From contig NC_019880.2 in assembly GCF_002234675.1 (NCBI RefSeq), forward strand, positions 19,852,789-19,916,788: a stretch of 64,000 bases of DNA, read 5' to 3'. Numbering within the stretch: position 1 is the first letter of the stretch; each line of letters opens with the position of its first letter. This DNA is from Oryzias latipes. Its lineage: Eukaryota > Chordata > Actinopteri > Beloniformes > Adrianichthyidae. The notes beneath the pieces were generated by a model. That model ran no database searches. It saw only the letters and a program-made list of their open reading frames with translations, and was not told where the DNA came from. Below, piece by piece: positions 15,101-30,326 of the stretch. The position numbers and the translations under genes were made by a program.

Positions 15101-18100
15101 ATACTGTTTGAGAAGGAGCTTCTTTGTGACGTAGAGACTACAACCTCCCTGCTCCACTCCATTCTGATGAATCTACTAGTAGATGAATGGATCCGTGTAC
15201 GTCTGGGTTTTCCTCATCTGAGCTGGGATCGGGATCAAACTGTTCCTCGCCTTTTTTGTTGCACTGTTAATGTTAGGTTGGGGCTGTGAAGAGCTGTAAG
15301 CTAGTGGGGGAGTATAAACAGGTGGGTGACGGGAAGTGGGGGCAGACTTGCTTCATGCCAAAAATAATAAATATTGAATCAATGTTGTTTTTTTGGTACA
15401 AATCACTTTTTTACAAAAAGCGGACTATTTGATACGTGGGGCGGCGTGGACCTGGAGTGCAGCGACAAAGGAAAAACGGTTCATGTATTTTTGTGTAGGT
15501 GATGTATGCGTGAGCAGATCTTTTATTCCCCAAAGCTTCACCAGCTGTGAGTTGTGAGGGCAAACGGTTGCCATGGGGATGGGCAAATTTGAGCTGTAAG
15601 TTCATCCAAATTCTGTTTCCAGAGAGGAGGCGCACTGAGGTTGTTTTTGCATCATGCGCCGCAAGACTCCGCTCCTTACATTAGAGTGAAGTGAACATGT
15701 CTGTCTGTGTTTTTGAAGAACAAGAAATATAAGCCATGGAATGTGAGACGAGGAAGACTTAGTCTGGTCTGGGCTGCGTTGGCCCGTCTGAACACTGGCT
15801 TTTTTCTATGAATGAACTCGTTTTAAATGCAGACGCAGGCTTAGAGAGCAGCTTGTTTCGGTTTGTAAATAATAATAATACTGGATTAGTTTTATCTACG
15901 CTTTTCCAAACGCTCAAAGTGCTTTCAGTGTGTGTCCATTATTCATTCACTCCTCATTCATACATGGTGATGGCAGAGGCGTGGCTGCCAGTTCGTGCCA
16001 ACGGTCCCTCTGACCATTCAGACATTCATACTCATTCACACACCAGGCAGGGAGGGGGAAGTGTCTTCCCTAAGGACAGTGGGCTGGGGGAGCGGGGATC
16101 GAACCGCCGTCTATCATTGGACGACCTGCTCAACCGCATGTGCTTCAGTCCCTTTCAGTTCCTCCAAAAATGTGATACTGAAGTTATTCACACATGATTT
16201 GTTGTTGGTTGTATCATCTGCCATCGCAGAGAGATTTCATGGTGTAATGATTAATTTTACCTTTCATATCACAATTTGTGGTTGTTTAAACGATTCATAG
16301 TCGATTTTGGTTCCTTTGGTTCACTGACCCAAAATTGATCCATAACATCCATAACCAGTGTGACTCAGATAAATACCTGGTACTGAAGAATCCAGGGGAG
16401 GTTTTCCACATTCCTTGTACTTCTGGCAAGATAATCAAGTCTAAATATGTGAAAGATGTGGACACAAAACCAAGAATTATTGGAAAATCCATTCACATTT
16501 TCGTTTCCTAGAGTTCAGCTACTGTTTTTCCACATCAAAATAATACAAACAGAACAGTATATCACGTATGGTCACAGTATCTGTTTCCACACATTGGACT
16601 GTAGTGATGGCTTCATCACTGTCATCACAGCATGTTGTCCGCTTGTTCGTTGCTACGTTATGGTAAAATAAACCTGCCGTACCTCAATCCATGTCTTCCG
16701 AAACCAATATAACCAATTTTTTTTATTTGGAAATGATTTTATGATGGTATAGGTGGATTTTTTTAACAACTTGTCTCAGACAGATCGATCTGGTTGGATC
16801 ATTGGAATAGAGACAGATTCATCGTCACAATGCTTAGAGAAGATGTTTCACACCACTCCACATTCTGCAGTAAAATGTAGATCTATTGTCATCATTCATG
16901 TTGAAATAATCTTTCTCCCATCTTTGCTGGAATTGTTTGTTTGTCTCTCTCAGGGTCTGATTCTGCACCAGCTGCAGCGCTACAGTCTGTCTGAGAAAGT
17001 CCTCAGAGATGCTGTGCAGGTCAACAGGTTGGCTTCAAATTGTTTTTGGTTTTTTTCTCTTTCTGACTTTCCATTCCTTTTGTTTTTTTGCGCTTTTTAA
17101 ATATTATTACCCCTCCATTTTTACGTTTTTCTGGACCAGGGGTATGCAACCTTTATGGGTAAACGAACCATTTGGACCAAAATCCAACCTGAGCCACAAA
17201 GTCCCACTTCACCAAAATACACTTTATTTAGGTTTTGTGGCCATTAAGGCGCTTATTTTTAAAATGTAGCTTTTAAATATTAACTGTTACCCTGCGACAG
17301 ACTTGCGACCTGTCTAGCGTGCCCCCTGCCTTTGCCCACAAGTGGCCAGGATAGGCTCCAGCAGCCCCGTGACCCCGAAAGGGAAAAACGGTAGAAAATG
17401 AATGAATGACAGCGTTAGAAATAAGAAAAAAAAAATGGCAAGTAATATTTGGTTGTCCTTCGATACCAATATTCAACAGCAACGAAACCTACTCAGATGT
17501 CAGCACTTACATCTTTATTTCTTCTATACATCTAATATCAACTGCCTCTTATGATGGACATTTGAAAAACCTTTTAAATATTAAAAAGAAACATTTTACT
17601 AAACATTGAAGCATCTGGTGACACAAAGTATTGCCATGTAAATCAAATACTGTTACGGTCAAATGAAAATACTTTATCTTACCCTATAATATATCAGAAA
17701 ATTGATTACATTAACCAACACTGTACACTGTACTCGGTTCGTTTGGAAGTCACGAGACATTGTTCGTGTACACTCGGTTTTATCTTACAGTCGGACGTCG
17801 GTGTCCCAAAAACTTTGAAAAATAGTCGAAAAATACCAAAATGTTGAATAAAAGACCAACCAGGTTGTCACTCAGACAACCATCAGGTTCATTTTTGGTT
17901 GTCCTCCGTGAAATCTGGTTGTCTCAGACAACAGGATAACCGCGCATTTCGAACGCTGCATGAATATTTACAGTTGAATTATAAAAGTCATGCTTTTGAG
18001 ATTTAACAAATGCAACTTATTGACAGCAGCACATCAAAGTTTCTTTCAAAATAAGGTTCTTCTGCTGCAGCAGATTTCCTTAGAATAAACCAATTTAAAC

Positions 18101-18767
18101 AAGTCATCTTCTATCCATATGACTTTTGTTTTAAATCTATCCATGTAAATGCACTTATAGACTTTAAGAACTTTGCCTCTGAACAGCATCTAGACACTGT
18201 TGTGCAGCAAAAGGTAAGAATATGAAATCCCTCCAACAGCATATTGTGGTAGTTTTACCAACATTTTGCTTAGTTATCTAACATTTTAAAATTCTAAAGA
18301 TAAATAATGATAAAATAAATTACCCAAAACTAAAAACCCATTATGTCTTTAGATTGTTAGCATTTTCTTCAAAGACAGCGAACCACAATGGAGGGATAAA
18401 GCATGTGACCCCCTGCTCCAGACCTATTGCTTTTCATCCTGTTCCCTTTTTCTGTCCTCACTCAATTTCTCTCCTCATCTTTGTGATGCTCCTCTGACAT
18501 TGTTCCATCTTCTCACATCTTCATGATTGTTCCTTTTTTGTTGTCTTGCCTTCTCTTGTTTCTGTCCTGACTTCTTCTTCTTACCTCCTCTAAATGTAAC
18601 TCTGCTCTCCTCTGGTCAGCACGGCTCATGATGTCTGGAACAGTCTGGGGGAGGTCCTACAGGCTCAGGGAAACGCCGCCGCCGCCACAGAGTGCTTCCT
18701 CACCGCCTTAGAGCTGGAGGCCAGCAGCCCCATCCTGCCCTTCACCATCATCCCTAGAGCGCTATAA
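165..18767 (+). CDS. ttc7b: ttc7b, 3' part (tetratricopeptide repeat protein 7B), C-terminal exons
   Basis: Five coding exons are visible: 165-262, 12400-12540, 14700-14902, 16954-17027 and 18620-18767 (stop TAA 18765-18767). All junctions have AG/GT borders and the phases join in frame. The upstream exons lie outside the window, so about 220 C-terminal residues are present. The translation contains [51 protein letters not shown] and ends TIIPRAL, as in vertebrate TTC7B; these are TPR helices. From family knowledge, TTC7B bridges PI4KA to EFR3 and FAM126/hyccin at the plasma membrane, supporting PI4P synthesis. The intron after 262 is about 12.1 kb and full of transposons. The gene is convergent with calm1. 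TTC7A is the main alternative, but the sequence and the CALM1/NRDE2 neighbours favour TTC7B. Confidence 0.95.
505..690. repeat. dispersed repeat, first copy
   Basis: This segment resembles 63255-63405. Both share CAGAAGTA-GAC, a CTCTGAGGCAC motif, a GTTTCACCCA-GAAAA-AAACAA block, and TGTGCA followed by AAA-GAAAG-GTTT. It lies in the long ttc7b intron and has no coding evidence. It is probably a terminal part of a hAT-like family, since the second copy runs into a CAGGGGTC end. Confidence 0.45.
893..3139. mobile_element. long-terminal-inverted-repeat (fold-back) element in ttc7b intron
   Basis: The left arm (893-1199) and right arm (2828-3139) are inverted copies of each other over about 310 bases. 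The left begins GTATGAAATGACATTTG and the right, read on the minus strand, begins GTATGAAATGATATTTG; both end near GATTGGTCTAG. The interior is about 1.6 kb and contains a SINE (1628-1841). No transposase ORF is visible, so it is non-autonomous. No clear target duplication was found. Confidence 0.65.
1628..1841 (-). mobile_element. tRNA-derived SINE (minus orientation)
   Basis: On the minus strand the right end reads like a tRNA head: GGTGGCAGTGGTTAGCGC (box A region) and GTTCAAGTCC (box B). The body carries TTTGCATGCGTGCATGCGTG and other blocks of a family common in fish and other animals. It sits inside the long-inverted-repeat element. Confidence 0.6.
3311..3571 (+). CDS. ttc7b: candidate alternative cassette exon of ttc7b (Ser/Pro-rich)
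   Basis: A GC-rich, C-ending-codon stretch stands out in AT-rich intron. It follows a pyrimidine-rich tract and acceptor CTGTTTTAG (ending 3310). Joined in phase 1 to exon 165-262 it stays open, giving a Ser/Pro-rich low-complexity peptide ([18 protein letters not shown] at its start). A GT donor at 3572 (T|GTAATC) gives a 261-nt exon with the same phase at both ends, so it could be included or skipped without changing frame. Without that donor the frame runs to a TAG at 3598-3600, and the exon could instead be terminal. No domain is recognised. The open frame and compatible phases are seen; use in mRNA is inferred. Confidence 0.45.
3623..5734. other. ttc7b intron, no feature seen
   Basis: About 2.1 kb of AT-rich intron has no convincing exon, RNA gene or recognised repeat. 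AATAAA hexamers near 4073 and 4092 could end a transcript using the candidate exon at 3311, but this is speculative. Confidence 0.5.
5735..8700 (-). pseudogene. broken Ty3/gypsy-type retrotransposon pol
   Basis: Minus-strand fragments follow pol order. Reverse transcriptase (8146 to about 7940) shows [15 protein letters not shown] and [19 protein letters not shown]. RNase H/linker sequence lies at about 6990-6780. The integrase core is at 6261-5742, with [12 protein letters not shown] and [17 protein letters not shown]. Stops and frameshifts break every domain, and a 867-bp hAT-like element interrupts the reverse transcriptase. The upstream part (8731-8340) probably holds protease-region remnants. 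No LTRs were found. It is dead and non-functional. Confidence 0.8.
7064..7930. mobile_element. complete hAT-like non-autonomous element with 8-bp target duplication
   Basis: The terminal inverted repeats are CAGTGTTTTTCAACC (7064-7078) and its complement GGTTGAAAAACACTG (7916-7930), extended by a shared CCACGGCACAC block. The flanks carry an exact 8-bp direct repeat, GTCTAGAT (7056-7063 and 7931-7938), the hallmark of hAT insertion. There is no transposase. A long C run (about 7189-7208) lies inside. It splits the gypsy reverse transcriptase, so it is the younger insertion. Confidence 0.9.
8701..8955 (+). pseudogene. RTE-type LINE reverse transcriptase fragment
   Basis: The plus-strand translation, with frame breaks, reads [16 protein letters not shown], then KNKGN, then [13 protein letters not shown]. 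These are the conserved RTE-clade motifs (GPDGIP, FKNKGD, NYRGIKL). It is a short decayed fragment next to the gypsy remnant. Confidence 0.65.
9150..9660 (+). mobile_element. LINE 3' end with TCTTA microsatellite tail
   Basis: The plus-strand frame shows [19 protein letters not shown] and [12 protein letters not shown], typical of the C-terminal end of L2/CR1/Rex-like LINE ORF2. About 250 bases of AT-rich 3' UTR follow, then a short TCTTA-type tail near 9628-9650. It is a 5'-truncated copy. Confidence 0.65.
9866..11090 (-). pseudogene. 5'-truncated L1/Tx1-like LINE
   Basis: On the minus strand the reverse-transcriptase segment at 11069-10830 reads [19 protein letters not shown] and [18 protein letters not shown]. 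The ORF2 C-terminal motif at 10506-10300 reads [19 protein letters not shown] and [11 protein letters not shown]. These are fish L1-type motifs; parts between them are missing. The 3' end lies near 9870-9900, and a C run at 10170-10188 lies inside. Confidence 0.7.
11091..12399. other. ttc7b intron, no gene; perfect hairpin inside
   Basis: No exon or recognised transposon is seen. A perfect 16-bp inverted repeat lies at 11163-11178 and 11190-11205 (AAGTACTGCTTTTGTG) with an 11-base loop. The rest is AT-rich intron leading to the acceptor at 12399. Confidence 0.5.
12541..14699. other. ttc7b intron with decayed inverted repeat
   Basis: The intron contains a repeat near 12960-13260. Arms ACTCCTTACTTTATACAC (about 13038-13055) and the matching complement (about 13175-13203) form an imperfect inverted repeat. 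A CAAAGTTCAAACCTTCA block recurs, complemented, near 32392-32410. No coding exon was found. Confidence 0.45.
15060..15690. repeat. dispersed repeat, ttc7b intron copy
   Basis: This segment resembles 34770-35300 in an nrde2 intron. Shared landmarks are GAAGCAGAC/GGAGCAGAC followed by AAAAAATAC, CTCCCTGCTCC-CTCCATTCT, TTTTC-TCATCTGAGCTGG, and GCTGTAAG-TAGTGGG. It is non-coding and the family is unidentified. Confidence 0.5.
15866..16145 (-). mobile_element. tRNA-derived SINE-like repeat
   Basis: On the minus strand a tRNA-like head contains GTTGAGCAGGTCGTCC and the box B GGTTCGATCCC (around 16095-16130). The body has CACTGTCCTTAGGGAAGAC and TGAATGAATAATGGACAC, ending in ATTATTATT. It lies in the ttc7b intron between 14902 and 16954. 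Confidence 0.6.
17135..17410. repeat. hAT-like terminal fragment joined to LINE-type 3' tail
   Basis: Positions 17138-17270 carry CAGGGGTATGCAACC followed by GTGGCCATTAAG, resembling 40915-41020. Positions 17288-17408 carry CCTGCGACAGACTTGCGACC and GATAGGCTCCAGCAGCCCCG ending in AATGAATGA, a LINE 3'-end motif common in fish. The remaining intron to 18619 shows no gene. Confidence 0.5.
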
Positions 18768-19385
18768 GAAAGAGATGCAGAGAGATGTCGAGGACACAAA
18801 AAGTGCAACATCCTGTTACCCCGCCCACAATGTTTTGCTAAGGCTGCTACCCATTACTGTGTGAGTGACTTAGTGTCTGTGCCAGTACATCTGTGTGCAC
18901 CTGTGTGTATCCGTGCATGCCCACCTCCGTGTGTGCCAAAACATGCCCTGTGCGTACATTACAAAATAATATTTGGTTGCACTTCTGCTGTTCCACTCAG
19001 AAGCCGGACGGTTTTGTTTACACGTTACTTTGGTCCAAACACAGCGAAGCAGACTTGTAGCTGAACGACAGTTATCTTCACTCTGAGCCGGATATTTTTA
19101 AACCGAACGTACAGATTCACTGCTGCTGACATGGAGGACGTTTTTGTCACTTTACTGCTGTACAGGACATCCAACAAAAAAAAACTACTGAAGTATCGAC
19201 ACAGATGACGAACAAAACGCTGAAACAATCAGAGGAAAAATACCAAAACCAAGAAAATCCCAAAACACAAATATCAGAAATGACATGAAAGCTAGTAAAT
19301 CTCCAACTTTCAGGGTCCCCTTCTGTCTTCTATCCCTGAGTTCTGTAGATCTCTGTAAATAAAGACACTTGACAGATTATTTCCT
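18768..19385 (+). promoter_or_regulatory. ttc7b: ttc7b 3' UTR with poly(A) signal
   Basis: The non-coding sequence follows the ttc7b stop codon. A canonical AATAAA lies at 19358-19363, so cleavage is expected about 15-25 bases later. No coding sequence or repeat is recognised inside. The end point is inferred from the hexamer only. Confidence 0.6.
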
Positions 19386-20880
19386 CATAAACCCGCTGTC
19401 CCTTATTGTGTAACTTTCCAGCTGCAACAGTTAAACCACAGCAGCTGGATTTATTAAGTGCCAAAAATAGAGACAGGCTTCAAAGTTAGGATTCGAGTTT
19501 AAGAAAATGTTTGACTTCTGTCACATTTTTTGGTGATAATTCCGATTTTCTGTGTGAAAGCATCACTGTCGTTTCTGTTTCTTGTTACAGTCATTTTTTT
19601 AATTGCTTTGATTAAACACACAAAGAATTGCTGTTCTATATTGAATTGTTTCCCTCTGTATTATTTTAGAGATTAAATCTATTTTCCTGATCAAATCGTA
19701 GTAATAAACTTCTTCAGTTTGCTGATCAGTTGTTGAAGGCTTTTCTGTTTTTTGGGGCCATAAATGACTGAAGCATCTAAATCATCGGAAGAAAAAATGA
19801 AAAAGGCTTCTGGTTTGATGATGTGAAAATGGGGTCCTGTGTATGTGTGTGATATTCCACAGGCTGTGACCTGGAGGTCACAGGTGTGTGTTACCTTCTC
19901 AGGTGTGTCACTGTCAGCAGGCCGCTGCGTTCCGTTTTTTCCCCCCCAGACAATGACACTGACAGCTTTTGTCCTGGGGTGTCAGCCCCCCCCCCCTCTT
20001 CACATTGTTGTCTCTGCAGGACTCTTAGGTGTCACTAACGGTTAATCTCTCAAAAAGGTCATGGCAATTCAAAGCAACTCCAACTATGTTTTAATTCTGT
20101 GACCCTTGTTCTATCCTAGGCACTTCATCGTTGGGTCACCTAGACCCACTAGACAGTGCTCTGAACCTTTTCTCTTCAATGATTTGTGATCTTCACTGGT
20201 GTCCATGGATAACATGAAATCTTTCCACCTTTGTCATGGTAGGGAGAACACGTCAATGTAAGGGTGGGGTCATCTCAGATAGCACAAGGGTTAAAAACTA
20301 TATTTGACACCCCCCCCCCCCCCCCCCCGCCACTTTATCCAGCTTAACCCTAATCATCAGTGCCACAAATCTTAATGCACACAGTTTATTAGAAGGAACC
20401 TATCACAGGTGAAATCAATTAGAGATCAAGTTCAGCAGAGATTCATGTATTCATCAATTTTTAGTTTTAGCATCTTTGTTGCCCCCCCCCCCCACATCCT
20501 CATGTTCTCAAACTCCCACAGCAAGCTTCAGCATCCTTCTCAGCAGACCATTCTGCATGTCTGTTGCCTAGCAACAACTCATCTGCAGACACTCAAGCCA
20601 TTCTGGAGAAGTCCTTGTGGCACCTTGGATACCGTAGTTAAATTAGCCGTTAGAAAGATTCACGTTTATTTTACATTTCGTCATCAAAAAAAAAACTCCC
20701 ACATAAGTAACATTGTAATTTTGTTCTCGTGTGGCTGAATTGCTCGTCTCCTGAAGATTTCTGCATTAAGGATATCTGATGAGTCATGTTTAGGTGGCCC
20801 TTCCCCCCCACAGAGACATTCCCCACTGAAAGAAAATCAGACAGTTTCTCTACAAACATGCAAGACAGTGTTTTTAGTTA
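19386..20880. other. intergenic region between convergent ttc7b and calm1
   Basis: The stretch lies between the inferred poly(A) sites of the two convergent genes. It contains one MITE (20103-20290), long C runs near 19985 and 20310-20328, and otherwise no recognisable gene or RNA. Confidence 0.6.
20103..20290 (+). mobile_element. CCCTTGTGCTATC MITE, copy 1
   Basis: Member of a roughly 190-210-bp family with terminal inverted repeats CCCTTGTGCTATC / GATAGCACAAGGG. This copy has one mismatch in the left end (CCCTTGTTC) and is followed by TTAA. It sits between ttc7b and calm1. Confidence 0.75.
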
Positions 20881-21970
20881 ATGATAGTTTTATTGGAAAA
20901 ACAAAATGTAAAGACTAGCATGTACAACTTGGAATGCAGATCAACTGAACAGCTGGACCGGGCCAGGCCTCGCTGCACACACGCCGACTCACACAAACAC
21001 AAAGAAATGCTGCAAAGCAACGACCCTGTCCCCCACTATATTGAACCACCCCCCCCCCCCCAGAGTCATACAGGCACAGCCTTTGAGGCAACGCAGAAAG
21101 AACCCGTTCAGTAGCGGTCAGTCTTTCACAAACGTCCTAAAGAAATACTTTGAAGTGGTCAAAGAGTTGGTTTTTAGAGCCTGGCATTGCCTCACAAACT
21201 GTCCAGTATATGATCATCTTTAAAACCCCAACCATGTCCCTCCCTTCAACAGCTGGGTGACAGCAGCCCAGGAGGGGTCCCAAGTCTCCACCCTAGCCTC
21301 CCCCTCAAAAAAGGTCAACACACAAAGGATAAATTGAGTAAACTGACATGCCATAAACACAAAATCTAAAATGACTTGTTTATTCAATTTTCATATTTTT
21401 CTTAAAAATATCTGTCATCAATAACTTTATTCGGGTGAGCAACCTGCAAATGTCCTGCTGGTTCACTCACTCCCCTCTCCTCCTCACCTTTTCCCTTCTC
21501 CGTGGGTCAAAGGTCAACCTCAGGCCCAACTACAGCCTTCTGTCTCTGGGTTCACAAAGGTAACCCATGTAACGCTGCATGCATGAAGAACAGAAAAACA
21601 AAACGGGAAGTAGAACAAAAGGCAATTGGCCAGCCCAAATAATCGTCATGACATCAGGCAGATGGAACCAGGAAGCAGAGCGGCGGTGGCCGAAACCAGC
21701 CGGCTGCACAGAAGCTTCTTGTTTAACAAGTTGAGATCTGATCGGGCAACTCAGCGCTGGCGGCGGGGGGGAATACAAGCCAGAACATGCAGAATTTGAT
21801 TTTTCTTTGTATCTTTTACCTTTTTTGAACTTGTTAATATGGACAGATTTTCAGTTTTCCAACATTCAGTTTAAATTGTCTATACATAACAGTATGATTA
21901 AATGTAGATTTTTGCGATAAGAGGTAAGTGAAACAATTGACTGATTCTTTGTCGTTACTGTGAGCCCAGT
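20881..21970 (-). promoter_or_regulatory. calm1: calm1 3' UTR with poly(A) signal
   Basis: The sequence downstream of the calm1 stop, read on the minus strand, is about 1.1 kb. AATAAA on the minus strand (TTTATT on +) is at 20889-20894, a good distal poly(A) signal. Further TTTATT hexamers near 21380 and 21428 could serve shorter transcripts. Long 3' UTRs are usual for vertebrate calmodulin genes. No ORF here looks real. Confidence 0.55.
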
Positions 21971-28200
<6,230 letters not shown>

Positions 28201-29593
28201 GTCTGTAAGTTAGACGGTTGGTCTGCAGGCGTTACAGGGAAAGAGGAAATGGACGGTAGCCACTGAAGAGGGCTGGTTGGGGAAAAAGGACAGGCGGGAC
28301 TAAGAACCGCCGAAAGGCTAACTGTATTCATCCGCACTGTTGAGAATTCAGTTGGATTTCCTGTTTCGGGATTCTCCTCCCTGTATGTCCTTGCACTTAT
28401 GTGGTTATTCATACTCCCGCGTACGCGCGTGATCCAAGCATCAGTATTTTTCTTTGCCGAATAATAAAACGCATTCATATTTGAATTTTTACAAAATCAA
28501 TTTATTGTCTAGGAATTCTCCCCCACACACTTCTGCCAAGAACTGTTACTTTTATTTTATTATCCTCTAATTTTTTTGTATAGCTCTATTTGGGACTAAA
28601 GCGGAAACTGAGGAACATATATCTGTGTGTCTGAACGCTATTGCGAATTTGACAGATGACATCCCAGGAAACCGCGCCTTTTCTCACTGACGCCGGACTA
28701 TTTTCTGTTACATTTAGTTTTATTGAAGCGGAAGGATACTGTGAAAAGGGCGTGAATAGAGAGGCTGCAGTTGTGCTTTCGAAAGGCGTGTTCCGATAGG
28801 ACAGAACAGACCCGCAATGCTCCAACAATGTATGAAGGCCGCCGATTGGCTCAAATAGATCCGCAATGCGTCAAACGGTGGCGTGGCAAAGGGCCGAGTG
28901 CGTTTGCGTTTCAGTAGCAACCAGGTAGTAATAAAAAAAGGAGCAGTCCACAGGTGTGTTGCTACAGGACGGCTAAAATAAAATAAATATCTGCAGTCTA
29001 TGAATGTATTTGATTCTAGTGAATACGTTAAAAAAAGATGTATTTAAAGAAGCAATTTAAATGAAAGCATTAAAAAAACAAATTTCAATATTTTTCAAGT
29101 GTTGTTATACCTCAATTTTTTTACAGTATCAGTAACGAACTTTATGTAACTGTTTCTTTACTACACAAACCTTTCCCCTATTATTGGCATCTCAGGTTAA
29201 TGTTTTACTTTTTAAATTGAAGGATGAAAAACATGCAAGATTCGTAAATTATTATTTATTTTGAGTGTTCTCTGATTATTTTCAACGATTACGTTTTCCT
29301 TTTTAAATATTAAATTAACGGTTATTTAATTGTAACAATTCAATTTAAAATAATGCTTTATATTTACTAAAAACAATTCTATGAATAAATCTGACAAACA
29401 AAAGTGATTAACAATACCATTTAATGTCAAACTGGAATATTAAAACAAGGGGTCATTAAAGCATTTTGTACAAATATGTAGATCACAGTTTCACACTAAA
29501 GCTTTGTATGTGTAATTTATGTTTAAGCCAACATATATCTTTGCTTTTCCAGATGTTGCCAGCTCATTTCTGTAACGAGATCTCTGTGTCCAA
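28201..29593. promoter_or_regulatory. calm1: calm1 upstream region / calm1-nrde2 intergenic
   Basis: The calm1 start faces the 3' end of nrde2 across about 1.4 kb. The first 700 bases upstream of calm1 are CpG-rich (GCGTACGCGCG near 28420; CGCC and GCCG clusters 28680-28910). An inverted CCAAT box (ATTGG, 28845-28849) is present. This fits a housekeeping-type promoter and 5' UTR, but no transcription start can be fixed. The part beyond 28930 is AT-rich and would contain the nrde2 3' UTR; an ATTAAA on the minus strand near 29421 is the only poly(A)-like hexamer noted. Confidence 0.4.
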
Positions 29594-30292
29594 TTAGTCC
29601 TCCAGGAGAATATCCAGCTCTTCCAAAGGCAGCCTCAGTCGGAGCTCTTTCTCCATCATCAGGTCTATGAACTCCTGCAGATGCTCCGGGAACAGCTGGA
29701 CCGCATCCATATACAAACCCTGAGCCACATGTACATACATTTGTTCCCAGGAAAAGTTACAAATTCACACACAAACACACAACAGCAAAAATGAAATAAT
29801 GATAAGAAGAATGATAGATTGAAACTGGCAAAATATCCTAAATGCGTATGTACCTCACCTTTACCCAGGGAACATTCTGCAGGGCCTTATAGAAAATCGC
29901 TCGGGCTTTATCCACCTTACCATCAGAAACCTACAAATTCACATTTATATTAATAATAACAACATAAATATACATTTTATCAACTGGTTTAACAATGCTA
30001 ATCAGTATCTCTTTGTGTTTACAGGTGTTATGTAAGGGTTAATGGTAACTTTTTACCATTAACCTTTTTAACGCACGCCGTGGAAGCCTGAACCGTCCGA
30101 CGCAAAGTGCGTTAAAAAGTAATAACGCACACTTCGTCGGCCACTAACCCGCTTATACCATGTTCATTTACAAAAGCAATACATATTAACCAGTTTTTTA
30201 GTCCTTAAAAAAGCGGACTATTTTGCTACATGATGCGGCACATCGCGCAAAAAATTGTCCGCGTCGCGCCGCACTATTGCTGCAGTCAAGAT

Positions 30293-30326
<34 letters not shown>
